Below the pieces are notes generated by a model. The model did not search any database, had not been told where the DNA came from, and was given only the letters and a program-made list of their open reading frames with translations. 64,000 nucleotides of DNA from Streptomyces fradiae (GTDB lineage: Bacteria; Actinomycetota; Actinomycetes; Streptomycetales; Streptomycetaceae): assembly GCF_041270065.1 (NCBI RefSeq), contig NZ_CP065958.1, positions 1,736,001-1,800,000 on the forward strand. The letters run 5' to 3'. Below are positions 1 through 7,732 of this stretch, piece after piece. Within the stretch, counting starts at the first letter, position 1. Each line of letters starts with the position of its first letter. Both the position numbers and the translations under genes were made by a program.

Positions 1-1
1 A

Positions 2-2530
2 CTGGCCCGCGCCCAGGGCCTGGTGACCGCCCGGGACCGGGCCTGGCAGCTGGAGGTCGAGCGGCACCGGGCACAGGGCTCCAGCGCGGCGTTCCTGGGC
101 GCGGCGGAGACCGGCTGGGACGTCTTCGTACGGCAGGCCCGGCTCGCCGACACCGCGCGCCGCTGCCACGACCGGCTGGACGCGGAGACCGCGGCCTGGG
201 TGCGGGCGTACGTGGACGGGGTCAACGAGGGCCTCGCGGAGGGCGCCCGGCGAGCCCCCGAGTTCGCGGCGACCGGGCTGCGGCCGGGGCGCTGGGAGCC
301 CTGGACGCCGCTGGCCGTCTGGCTCTCCACCCACATCCTCTTCGCCGGCTTCCCCACCAAGCTGTGGCGCGACCGGGTCGCGGCCCGGCTCGGCGAGGAG
401 TGGACCGAGCTCTTCGCCGCCGACGGCCCGGGCACGGCCGGCTCCAACGGCTGGCTGCTCTCCGGCGCGCGGACGGCGAGCGGCGCCCCGCTCGTCGCCG
501 GCGACCCGCACCGCTTCATCGAGGCGCCCGGCGTCTACCAGCAGATCCGCCTCTCCTGCCCCGACTACGACGTCCTCGGCCTCGCCGTCCCCGGCGTCCC
601 CGGCCTCCCCCACTTCGGCCACGCCGGCCGCGTCGCCTGGGCCATCACCAACGCCATGGCCGACTACCAGGACCTCTACCGCGAACGTCTCCGCCGCCTC
701 CCCGACGGCCGCATCGAGGCCCTCGGCCCGACCGGCTGGGAACCGGCCACCGCGCACACCGAGACGGTACGGGTACGGGGCGCCGACGCCCCGGTCCACG
801 TCGAGGTCGTGGAGACGGCCCGCGGGCCGGTGATCATCGGCGCGGGTGGCGCGCAGGGCGCCTTCGGCGCCGGGGGCGGGGCGGGCGCGGCCGACGGGGC
901 CGAGGCCGCGGGCGGGGGTGCGCGCCGCAAGGCGGGCACGGGCGACGGCGCGGGCGAAGCCACCGAGCCGGATGGCCCGGCAGGCGCCTTCGGCGCCGAG
1001 GGCCACGATGCGCCCCGCGAAGCCGCACGAACCCGGGCGGAGGACGGCGCCAGCGGTGCCGCCGAGCCGGACGGTACCGGGACGGACGCCACGGGAAGCG
1101 CCTTCGGCGCCAGGCGCGGGGCGGGGGCGGCTGACGGGGCCGGGGCCCACCAGGGCGCGGGCGGGGGTGCGCGCCGCGAGGCGGGCCTGGCCCGAGCGGA
1201 CGGCGCCGAGCCGGACGGCACCCAGGCCGAGCACACGGCCGGCGCCTTCGGCGCCAGGCGCGGGAAGCAGGCGGGCGGGGCCACCGAGGTCGGGGCCCAG
1301 GCCGGCCGGGCCGGCACGGCCCCGGTGGACGGCGACGCCGAGCCGGACGGCGTCGGCCCTGTCGAGTGGGAGGCCATCAGTCTGCGACACCCGCCCCGGG
1401 TCACCGGGGAGTTGGGGTTTGCCGCGCTGCCGGCGCTGTTGCGGGCGCGGAGTGTCGGGGAGGTGGATCGGGCGCTCGGGGGGTGGGTGGAGCCGGTCAA
1501 TGTCGTGCAGGCCGCCGATGTGGACGGGGGGCTGCTGCACCGGGTCGCCGGGCATGTCCCGGTGCGGGAACGGGCGAACGCGCTGCGGGTGGTGCCCGCG
1601 TGGGAGGCGCGGCATGGCTGGGCGGAGGCGCCCGCGCCGCTGCCGCGCGCCGAGGTCGGTGCCGAGGGGTACGCCGTGATGGCCAACGCGCGCGGGCTGG
1701 CCGCGCCGCTGGGCGTCGAGTTCGCGCCGCCGCACCGCGCCGAGCGGATAGGCGCGCTGCTGGCGGCCTCCGACACGTGGACCCCGGCCGCGACCGCCGC
1801 CGTGCACGCCGACACCGACAACCCGTCCGCGCGGCGGCTCCTGGAGCGGATCGGCGCCACCGACGAGGCGGCGCTCTCCTCCGCCGCCCGCCGGGTGCGG
1901 GCGACGCTGCTCGGCTGGGACCGGCGGATGGAAGCCGAAAGCACGGACGCCGGCCTCTACGCGGCGGTGCGCGGCGCGGTCGTGCGGCGCGTCACGGCCC
2001 ACGACGCCTTCGCGGAGCTGCGCGAACCCGCCCCGTACCCCGAACTGTTCCAACCCTGGCTGGCGCTCGGCCCGCGGGTCGGGCTCGCCCTGGAGACCCT
2101 CCTGACCGGCGCCGGGCCGGTGCCGGACGCCGACCTGAAACGCATCGTGCGCGAGGCCCTGGAGGAGGTCGGCGCCGGGGACCCGCCGCCCGCGTGGGGC
2201 GTGACGCACCGGCTGGCGCCCTGGCAGGCGCTGCCGGACGAGGACGACGCGTCCTGGCCGGGCCTCGCCGGCGACCACGACTGCGTGCTCTCCACCTCCA
2301 GCGTGCCCGGGTACACCGACCGCAGCGCCCGGGCCTCCGCCGCCCGCTACGTCTGGGACCTGGCGGACCGCGAACGCAGCCGGTGGATCGTGCCGTTCGG
2401 CGCCTCCGGCGTGCCCGGCGACCCGCACCACCGCGACCAGCTCCCCCTGTGGCTACGCGGCGAACTCGCCCCCGTCACCACCGACTGGACCCACCTCGTG
2501 AAGGAAGACACAGACGATGAGCAGGACTGA
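2..2530 (+). CDS. Penicillin acylase family protein (5' end missing)
   Basis: Ntn-hydrolase of the penicillin/acyl-homoserine-lactone acylase family; members cleave amide bonds of acylated substrates after self-cleavage into two chains. The frame is open to the window edge and already reads family sequence (AQGLVTARDRAWQ) before the first GTG at 23, so the start lies outside. The autoprocessing site is GSNGW, Ser at residue 141 counted from that GTG; the substrate-pocket stretch GDPHRF follows. Residues about 274-447 are a Gly/Ala/Arg-rich repetitive insert not expected in the family (separate entry). The C-terminal half (AADVDGG, NARG, GGDHD-like end) looks normal. Its last 14 bases overlap the next gene, so the two are probably translationally coupled. 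Substrate cannot be told from sequence. Confidence 0.9.
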   Translation: MARAQGLVTARDRAWQLEVERHRAQGSSAAFLGAAETGWDVFVRQARLADTARRCHDRLDAETAAWVRAYVDGVNEGLAEGARRAPEFAATGLRPGRWEPWTPLAVWLSTHILFAGFPTKLWRDRVAARLGEEWTELFAADGPGTAGSNGWLLSGARTASGAPLVAGDPHRFIEAPGVYQQIRLSCPDYDVLGLAVPGVPGLPHFGHAGRVAWAITNAMADYQDLYRERLRRLPDGRIEALGPTGWEPATAHTETVRVRGADAPVHVEVVETARGPVIIGAGGAQGAFGAGGGAGAADGAEAAGGGARRKAGTGDGAGEATEPDGPAGAFGAEGHDAPREAARTRAEDGASGAAEPDGTGTDATGSAFGARRGAGAADGAGAHQGAGGGARREAGLARADGAEPDGTQAEHTAGAFGARRGKQAGGATEVGAQAGRAGTAPVDGDAEPDGVGPVEWEAISLRHPPRVTGELGFAALPALLRARSVGEVDRALGGWVEPVNVVQAADVDGGLLHRVAGHVPVRERANALRVVPAWEARHGWAEAPAPLPRAEVGAEGYAVMANARGLAAPLGVEFAPPHRAERIGALLAASDTWTPAATAAVHADTDNPSARRLLERIGATDEAALSSAARRVRATLLGWDRRMEAESTDAGLYAAVRGAVVRRVTAHDAFAELREPAPYPELFQPWLALGPRVGLALETLLTGAGPVPDADLKRIVREALEEVGAGDPPPAWGVTHRLAPWQALPDEDDASWPGLAGDHDCVLSTSSVPGYTDRSARASAARYVWDLADRERSRWIVPFGASGVPGDPHHRDQLPLWLRGELAPVTTDWTHLVKEDTDDEQD
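857..1255 (+). repeat. In-frame repeats with GGCGCC-TTC-GGCGCC hairpins inside the acylase gene
   Basis: Four copies of the self-complementary 15-mer GGCGCCTTCGGCGCC, encoding (G/A)AFGA, lie at 857, 983, 1097 (one mismatch in the first base) and 1241. Spacings are 126, 114 and 144 bases, all multiples of three. Between them the codons for EPDG, GAADGA and GGGARR(K/E)AG also recur. The block lengthens the protein by about 170 residues without breaking the frame. Confidence 0.85.
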
Positions 2531-3083
2531 GTACACACGGGACGTCGAGGGCTTCGGCACCGTCCGCGTCGACCGGATCGACCCCGACGCCGACGCCCCG
2601 CTGATCCACGCCTGGGTGAACGAGGAGCGGGCCCGCTTCTGGGGCATGAACGGCACCACCGTCGAGCAGGTCCGGGAGATCTACGCGCACCTCGACTCGC
2701 TCACCACCCACCACGGCTTCCTGGTGCGCCGCGACGACGTGCCGGTCGGGATCTTCCAGACGTACGACCCCGAGGCCGACCGGGTCTCCGAGTGCTACGA
2801 GGTCCGGCCGGGCGACATCGGCGTGCATCTCTTCCTCGCCCCCTCGGCCGCCGCGCCCGAGCGGGGCTTCACCGATGCGCTGCTCGTCGCCCTGCTCGAC
2901 TTCGCGCTCACCGGCCGCAGCCGGATCGTGGGCGAGCCGGACGCCGCCAACGAGAAGGCGGTCGCCCGGCTGGTGCGGGCCGGTTTCGAGCTGGGCCCGG
3001 AGGTCGTGCTGCCCGAGGTGGACCTGCCGGAGGTGTTCATCCCGGAGAAGCGGGCGCGGCTCGCCTTCTACACCAAGGGCTGA
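2517..3083 (+). CDS. GNAT-family N-acyltransferase, siderophore-acyltransferase type
   Basis: A 188-residue protein resembling the IucB/MbtK/RhbD branch of GNAT acyltransferases: an N-terminal lead-in, then HAWVNEERARFWGM, GIFQTYDP, and the GDIGVHLFLAP to DANEKAVARLVRAGF stretch that holds the acetyl-CoA fold. Family members acylate hydroxylamine or lysine side chains during hydroxamate siderophore synthesis, but no other siderophore gene is visible here, so the acceptor is unknown. The ATG lies inside the end of the acylase gene (14-base overlap), which suggests one transcript. Family assignment is firm; a siderophore role is only an inference. Confidence 0.82.
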   Translation: MSRTEYTRDVEGFGTVRVDRIDPDADAPLIHAWVNEERARFWGMNGTTVEQVREIYAHLDSLTTHHGFLVRRDDVPVGIFQTYDPEADRVSECYEVRPGDIGVHLFLAPSAAAPERGFTDALLVALLDFALTGRSRIVGEPDAANEKAVARLVRAGFELGPEVVLPEVDLPEVFIPEKRARLAFYTKG

Positions 3084-3114
3084 CCGGCCCCGGTCCCCGT
3101 CCCGGTGCCGGGCC

Positions 3115-4206
3115 TCAGCCGATCACCCGGCCGTCGACGATCACCCGCCGCGGGGCCGCGAGGACCCGGACGTCCGCGCGCGGGTCCTCGCCGTAGACGA
3201 CGAGGTCGGCCGGGGCGCCCTCGGTCAGGCCGGGGCGGCCCAGCCAGTCGCGGGCCCGCCAGGCGGTCGCGGACAGCGCGTCCAGGGCGGGGATGCCGGC
3301 CCGGGTCAGCTCCTCGACCTCGGCGGCGACCAGGCCGTGCGGGAGCGAGCCGCCCGCGTCGGTGCCGACGAAGACCGGGATGCCCGCGTCCCAGGCGGCG
3401 CGCACCGTGTCGTACCGGCGCTCGTACAGCCGCCGCATGTGCGCCGACCAGCGCGGGAACTTCGCCTCGCCGCCGTCCGCGAGATGCGGGAAGGTCGCGA
3501 TGTTGACCAGGGTGGGGACGATGGCGACGCCGCGCTCGGCGAAGAGCGGGATGGTGTCCTCGGTGAGGCCGGTGGCGTGCTCGACGCAGTCGATGCCCGC
3601 CTCGACCAGGTCGCGCAGCGAGTCCTCGGCGAAGCAGTGTGCGGTGACCCGGGCGCCGAGCCGGTGCGCCTCGGCGATGGCGGCCTCGACCTCGGCGCGC
3701 GGCCAGGACGGGGAGAGGTCGCCGAGGTCGCGGTCGATCCAGTCGCCGACCAGCTTGACCCAGCCGTCGCCGCGCCGGGCCTCCCGCCCGACGTACGCGA
3801 CGAGCTCGTCGGGCTCGATCTCGTGGGCGTAGTTGCGGATGTAGCGGCGGGTGCGGGCGATGTGCCGGCCGGCCCTGATGATCTTCGGCAGGTCCTCGCG
3901 GTCGTCGATCCAGCGGGTGTCGGACGGCGAGCCCGCGTCGCGGATGAGCAGCGTGCCGGCGTCCCGGTCGGTGAGCGCCTGCTTCTCGGCGGTGGCCTCG
4001 TCGACCGGACCGTGCTTGTCGAGCCCGACGTGGCAGTGGGCGTCGACCAGGCCGGGCAGCGCCCAGCCCTCGACGGTCAGGGTCTCCGTCCGCCCGGCGG
4101 GCCGCTCGAAGGTGACCTTCCCGTCGACGCACCACAGTTCGTCGCGTACGTCCTCCGGGCCGACGAGCACCCGCCCCTTCACATGCAGCACCACGTCATC
4201 GCTCAT
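3115..4206 (-). CDS. Metal-dependent amidohydrolase family protein
   Basis: A 363-residue cyclic amidohydrolase (imidazolonepropionase/prolidase-like branch). Metal-site motifs appear in order: HCHVG near residue 57, the VKLVGD lysine, AHCF, EHATG and GTDAGG. A small N- and C-terminal beta domain frames the barrel (VKGRVLVG at the start, LVVYGEDPRADV near the end), as usual in the superfamily. No signal peptide is seen, so it should be cytoplasmic. It is convergent with the acyltransferase gene and divergent from the aminotransferase gene that the mobile element interrupts. Substrate unknown. Confidence 0.85.
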   Translation of the reverse strand: MSDDVVLHVKGRVLVGPEDVRDELWCVDGKVTFERPAGRTETLTVEGWALPGLVDAHCHVGLDKHGPVDEATAEKQALTDRDAGTLLIRDAGSPSDTRWIDDREDLPKIIRAGRHIARTRRYIRNYAHEIEPDELVAYVGREARRGDGWVKLVGDWIDRDLGDLSPSWPRAEVEAAIAEAHRLGARVTAHCFAEDSLRDLVEAGIDCVEHATGLTEDTIPLFAERGVAIVPTLVNIATFPHLADGGEAKFPRWSAHMRRLYERRYDTVRAAWDAGIPVFVGTDAGGSLPHGLVAAEVEELTRAGIPALDALSATAWRARDWLGRPGLTEGAPADLVVYGEDPRADVRVLAAPRRVIVDGRVIG

Positions 4207-4294
4207 ACCCGCACTCTACGAGCCTCCCGGGGCGGGGTCCCTGGGTACCCTGACCCAGGACCTGCCCGTACGCATCCCGATCTACGTGTCCCCC

Positions 4295-4336
4295 ACACGT
4301 ATCCGAACACACGTATCCGAACACGATCCGAACCGA
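4295..4336. repeat. Short tandem repeat upstream of the aminotransferase
   Basis: ACACGTATCCGA occurs at 4295 and 4309 (14-base period), followed by a shortened third copy ACACGATCCGA at 4321 and a remnant ACCGA. It lies between the divergent amidohydrolase and aminotransferase genes, directly upstream of the aminotransferase ribosome-binding site (GAAGAAGG). It could be a regulator-binding array or simple slippage; no regulator gene is adjacent. Confidence 0.55.
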
Positions 4337-4349
4337 AGAAGGCACCACC

Positions 4350-4985
4350 GTGACCGTGACGCACCCGCTCCTCGACCTGGCTCCGCTGACCGCCGCCCAC
4401 TTCGCGTCGATCGAGCGGCGGGTCGCCGCGCTGCTCTCCACCGAGCAGGACGTGGTGATCACCCAGGGCGAGGCGCTGCTGCCGCTGGAGGGCTGCATCC
4501 GCAGCGGCGCGCGGGCGGGTTCGACGGCGCTGAACATCGTCACCGGCCCGTACGGGCAGACCTTCGGCAACTGGCTGCGCGACTGCGGGACGACCGTGGT
4601 CGACCTGGAGGTGCCGTTCCACGCGGCGGTGACCGCCGAGCAGGTGGCGCGGGCGTTCGCGGAGCACCCGGAGATCGAGTTCGTGTCGCTGGTGCACGCG
4701 GAGGCGGCGACCGGGAACACCAACCCGGTCGCGGAGATCGGCGAGGTCGTGCGGGCGCACGGCGCGCTGTTCTACCTGGACGCGGTGGCCTCGATCGGCG
4801 CGGAGCCGGTGCTGCCGGACGCCTGGGGCGTCGACATGTGCATCATCGGCGCACAGAAGGCGATGGGCGGCCCGGCCGGGGTGTCGGCGGTGTCGGTGAG
4901 CGAGCGGGCCTGGGAGCGTTTCGCGGCCAACCCGGCGGCGCCGCGCCGCTCGTACCTCTCGCTCCTCGACAGGTACCCGCTCTAA
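4350..4985 (+). pseudogene. Class V aminotransferase, 5' portion (interrupted by the integrative element)
   Basis: N-terminal 208-209 native residues of a PLP enzyme of the alanine-glyoxylate aminotransferase fold, followed by two element-encoded residues and a stop. Visible motifs are NIVTGPYG, HAEAATG, FYLDAVASIG and the PLP-lysine segment GAQKAMGGPAG (Lys170). The GTG start is preceded by GAAGAAGG. Translation runs over the GGTACC core at 4972 and ends at the TAA at 4983. The missing C-terminal third lies at 13636-14129 in the matching frame. Joined, the gene would encode 373 residues, the normal length for the family. As it stands the enzyme is probably inactive, because the C-terminal small domain is absent. 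Confidence 0.9.
4972..4977. other. attL core of the integrative element
   Basis: GGTACC is shared with the right junction at 13630. To its left is aminotransferase coding sequence (SLLDRY); to its right non-coding element sequence begins with CGCTCTAAGCACACACC. The outward element arm here resembles the reverse complement of the element arm at attR, as expected for the two halves of a serine-integrase attP. Confidence 0.8.
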
Positions 4986-5080
4986 GCACACACCTTAGCC
5001 AAGGGATGCGCCCCAGCACAGATGAACCCCGCCCATGCGCCACGGGGCACACGGACGGGGCGGTTGTGGAGCAGTCCCGC

Positions 5081-5251
5081 TCAGTGCTTGCGGGGCCGGG
5101 CCGGCTGACGGGTGGCAGCGCTCCGCCACGACCACAGCCCCCGGCAGACAGGCAGCGAGAGCCCGAAGAACGCCCCGCAACGGGCACACCACGGCAACCC
5201 GTTCTCGGGGTCGGTGGGGCACTCGGCGTCACAGCGGGGGCACTTTGGCAC
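5081..5251 (-). CDS. Small zinc-ribbon protein (56 aa)
   Basis: The GTG at 5251 follows the DUF397 gene by 10 bases, with GAGAGAGG just upstream. The translation holds two CxxC knuckles, Cys4/Cys7 (CPRC) and Cys22/Cys25 (CARC), spaced as in a single zinc ribbon, followed by GAFFGLSLP and a basic Arg/Lys-rich tail ending RPRKH. It is the last gene before attL. A nucleic-acid or protein-binding role is plausible; nothing more specific can be said. Translational coupling to the DUF397 gene is likely. Confidence 0.65.
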   Translation of the reverse strand: MPKCPRCDAECPTDPENGLPWCARCGAFFGLSLPVCRGLWSWRSAATRQPARPRKH

Positions 5252-5261
5252 GGGACCTCTC

Positions 5262-5474
5262 TCAGGCGCTCAGGTCGTACTCTCCGGCCTTCACGGCGTC
5301 GGTGAGCGTGACCCAATCGGCGGCGGTCATGGTGACGATGGTGTCCGGCCGCTTGCTGTCGCGCAACGCGACGATGCCGGGAACGTTGGTCGCGACCTCG
5401 GGGCAGTTGTTCACCTTCGGGTCACGGCACGCGGCCGTCTTGACGAACTCGAACTCAGGCATGGCAGCGGACAT
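5262..5474 (-). CDS. DUF397 domain protein
   Basis: A 70-residue protein matching the actinobacterial DUF397 pattern: EFVKTAAC at the start, NCPEVA, then VALRDSKRPD and a C-terminal AADWVTLTDAVKAGEYD. The ATG at 5474 has AGGAG seven bases upstream. DUF397 proteins are typically encoded next to XRE regulators (the WhiJ/BldB-type paired systems of Streptomyces), where pairs can act like antitoxin-toxin or regulator-cofactor couples. The XRE gene of this element is 0.9 kb upstream, separated by two small genes. Such pairs are usually chromosomal; here it rides on a mobile element. Confidence 0.8.
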   Translation of the reverse strand: MSAAMPEFEFVKTAACRDPKVNNCPEVATNVPGIVALRDSKRPDTIVTMTAADWVTLTDAVKAGEYDLSA

Positions 5475-5582
5475 GGAACGACTCCTCTCGGAGGACTGGC
5501 GGGGAATCGGTCCCCGCGCCGTCGTACGCCCCGCCCCGTGCGTACTGCATCGGCGGCAATACCGAAGGGACGGGGAACCATG

Positions 5583-5636
5583 CCCGGCCCCCGGCCGGAC
5601 GGGACCACTGATGACAGGGCCTCACCGGGGGCCGGG
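5583..5636 (-). terminator. Hairpin after the 65-aa gene
   Basis: Perfect 12-base arms CCCGGCCCCCGG (5583-5594) and CCGGGGGCCGGG (5625-5636) with a 30-base loop lie just after the stop of the 65-aa gene. There is no clear T-run, as is common in Streptomyces terminators. Confidence 0.5.
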
Positions 5637-5640
5637 AGTC

Positions 5641-5838
5641 TCAGACGCGTGTCACAGCGTCGGGCGGGACCAGCCACTCACGGCCCCCACCCTCGGGCCA
5701 TACGAACGCCATGGGGGTTTTCCGGCGCTCACTGGGGAGCTTCGCCGGGTCCTCCCATTCGGGGTCCACATAGCGCAGGATGCCGACCCGTCCCGCGCTG
5801 TCCTGCACCCTCAGCCCGACGTCATGCCTGGTGATCAT
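5641..5838 (-). CDS. Conserved small protein (65 aa), MITRHDVGLRV type
   Basis: A compact 65-residue protein with the look of a small beta-rich domain: it opens MITRHDVGLRVQDSAGRVG and closes with MAFVWPEGGGREWLVPP. I recall similar proteins next to XRE/DUF397 loci in Streptomyces, but no function is established. Its ATG overlaps the stop of the upstream 129-aa gene (ATGA at 5835-5838), so the two are translationally coupled. A hairpin follows its stop. Confidence 0.65.
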   Translation of the reverse strand: MITRHDVGLRVQDSAGRVGILRYVDPEWEDPAKLPSERRKTPMAFVWPEGGGREWLVPPDAVTRV

Positions 5839-6224
5839 CCGAACGCCTCAGCGGGCAGCGTGGGGCCGTCCGCGCTCTCCTCATCGTCCGGTTCCGGGAT
5901 GCGGGCTCCTCGGCTCTCCGCGACCCTGAGCGCGTCTCTCAGGCACTCGGACAGGCGCAGCCCCGTGAACCTCAGCTCGGAGTGAGGCGACTTGGGGTCA
6001 GTCAGGATCGCGTCCGCCGCTTCCAGGAGGGCTGCACCCATCCCGAGCTGAACGGCTTCCATCTCGTCAGCGAGACGGGACAGGACGCTGTTCGGTCCGC
6101 CGTCCGTGCTCAGAAAGCACGACTTGCCGTCCCTGGCCCATGGGAGCAACCGGGGCGGTAAGCCCGCCGACGCGTCGGCGAGGTCGCGCCGTCGCCCCCT
6201 GTCACCCTCGGTTCTGCGTGTCAC
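5835..6224 (-). CDS. Hypothetical protein (129 aa)
   Basis: GTG start with GAGGGGG upstream. A basic N-terminus (MTRRTEGDRGRRRDLADA) leads into a predicted helical centre (VLSRLADEMEAVQLGMGAALLEAADAIL) and an acidic tail (EPDDEESADG). No recognised domain, signal peptide or membrane segment. It heads a two-gene unit with the 65-aa protein, between the XRE and DUF397 genes, which suggests a part in the same regulatory module. Confidence 0.6.
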   Translation of the reverse strand: MTRRTEGDRGRRRDLADASAGLPPRLLPWARDGKSCFLSTDGGPNSVLSRLADEMEAVQLGMGAALLEAADAILTDPKSPHSELRFTGLRLSECLRDALRVAESRGARIPEPDDEESADGPTLPAEAFG

Positions 6225-6346
6225 GTCGGCCCCCTCGGTCCGCTCGGTTGATATGGGGACGGTACGAGCGGCGAGGGGCCCAATCCATGTGCGGCAAGGG
6301 GTAGTTCGGCAGACCAGTGCCCCGAAGTACCGCGTTCCGCAGTAGC

Positions 6347-7591
6347 TCAGCCGGCGACCCCGAGGTGTGCTGCCATGCTCCGCATCTCTTCGGTCAGCGT
6401 GCGCTTACGCGTCTTGAGGATGTCGGCCATGACGTAACGGGCCATGGGCTGATGAGTGATCCATCCCTCTGCGCGTTGCTTGATCTGCATCAACTCACCC
6501 ATGGCATCCTGGTGTTCACCGGATGAGGCGTACGCCTTGGCCACGTCCAAGCGGTGACGGTTCCAGTTGTTCGACGTGACTTCGCCAAGATTGCGCAAAC
6601 CGCGAGCGCTCACTGGTCCCTCATCAGCGCGCCGCAACACCCCGCGCGCGTCACCCATCAGCGACAGGTCTTCGATCGCCTTCATCTCGGCCGTTGCCGG
6701 ACCGAACCCGCCCCAGTGGTCGGGGAACCCGTTGTCCTCACGCCCCATGGCGCTTGCTGCCGTCGCTGCCATCCGTCGGGCCTCAGCGGCGACGTCCGGG
6801 CGGTTGTTGCGCACGCTGGACGCAGCCACCCTGAGCCACAGCTCACCCCACACGGCCAGATGATCCGTGGACGCCGATGAAAGCCGCGGTTCGATTTCGG
6901 CGGCCGTCTGCGTGGCAAGTTGCTCGCACTCGTCAAAGCGGTCTTGCCGCAGCAGCAACCAGCACATGCCGACGACGCCGGTTGCCGCCGCAAGGGTTTG
7001 CCCGTTCTCCTTGCCAAGACGGATCGCCTCCGCCAGCGCGTAATAGGCCATGTCGTACTGCCGCACTTGCGTGAGGAACTGGCCTGTCATCAGCAGGACT
7101 TGGGAGCGAGCCGCCATCGCGTGTCGCTGCTCCTCACCCTCCAGGAGGTTCACAGCCGCCTCAGAGCTACGCAACAGCGGGGGCAGCATCTTCGCGACGG
7201 ACGAATAGCGGTCCTGGTCATACAGTGCCCGAGCGTCCCGAACCTTCTGACGGGTTGCGTTCAGCCCCCCGGGTTCCACCGGGTCCGCTGTGAGAGGAGC
7301 GGCAAGCCCGATGGGCGGCATGAGCGCCCGCCGCAACTCAACGAGGTGACGCCGATTGGCGTCGTCCTGGGGGCCGACCACGGATCGCGGGGCCTCGGTG
7401 GCGAACAGCGCGGATGTGCTGACCCCCAACGCGCGGGCAAGAGCGTGCAGGGTCTCAACCCGTACGTCCCCACCCTGTTCGACCTTGCGAACGGTACTCA
7501 GCGAAAGGCCGGCTGCTTCGGCCAACCCTTCCTGGCTCAGTCCGGCCGTGCGCCGGTACTTCCGGATGTTGTCTGCCAACCCTGTGGACAT
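6347..7591 (-). CDS. XRE-family regulator with TPR-like C-terminal region
   Basis: Residues about 8-60 form a lambda-repressor type helix-turn-helix (IRKYRRTAGLSQEGLAEAAG, then STVRKVEQG). The remaining ~330 residues are alpha-helical repeats rich in AxxYxxAEAxRLG-like units (YDMAYYALAEAIRLGKENG) typical of TPR-containing Streptomyces regulators. It is 414 residues long, cytoplasmic, with no enzymatic motif. Position and orientation fit the element's master regulator, perhaps a repressor that senses a peptide or protein signal through the TPR part, but this type also occurs as a stand-alone chromosomal regulator paired with DUF397 proteins. It could therefore be cargo rather than a lysogeny switch. 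Confidence 0.8.
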   Translation of the reverse strand: MSTGLADNIRKYRRTAGLSQEGLAEAAGLSLSTVRKVEQGGDVRVETLHALARALGVSTSALFATEAPRSVVGPQDDANRRHLVELRRALMPPIGLAAPLTADPVEPGGLNATRQKVRDARALYDQDRYSSVAKMLPPLLRSSEAAVNLLEGEEQRHAMAARSQVLLMTGQFLTQVRQYDMAYYALAEAIRLGKENGQTLAAATGVVGMCWLLLRQDRFDECEQLATQTAAEIEPRLSSASTDHLAVWGELWLRVAASSVRNNRPDVAAEARRMAATAASAMGREDNGFPDHWGGFGPATAEMKAIEDLSLMGDARGVLRRADEGPVSARGLRNLGEVTSNNWNRHRLDVAKAYASSGEHQDAMGELMQIKQRAEGWITHQPMARYVMADILKTRKRTLTEEMRSMAAHLGVAG

Positions 7592-7673
7592 CAGCGCTCA
7601 CCTCACGACAAGCGTATGCCCGCGCGCTAGCCCGGCAACGCTGATCAGTCAAGCCCGAGCCCGGACGCACGGA

Positions 7674-7717
7674 AGCCCCGCACCCGCTACCCCAAGAGGG
7701 ATGGCGAGTGCGGGGCT
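7674..7717 (-). terminator. Hairpin terminator after the capsid gene
   Basis: Ten-base perfect arms AGCCCCGCAC (7674-7683) and GTGCGGGGCT (7708-7717) lie 16 bases past the capsid stop and upstream of the XRE start. It separates capsid transcription from the regulator gene. Confidence 0.7.
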
Positions 7718-7732
7718 CATGTTGTGTGTGCG

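Noticed and set aside
676..1944. Long minus-strand Ala/Ser/Pro-rich frame opposite the acylase
   Set aside because: A compositional shadow of the repeat-rich acylase; codon bias supports only the plus strand.
4244..4249. A further GGTACC copy as a possible att site
   Set aside because: Its flanks differ from both junctions and it lies outside the split gene; also GGTACC is frequent by chance (for example inside the palindrome at 29195).
6330..6360. GTAGCTCAGCCGG at about 6343 resembling a tRNA D-arm
   Set aside because: No acceptor stem, anticodon or T-arm follows; it is the end of the XRE regulator gene and its flank.
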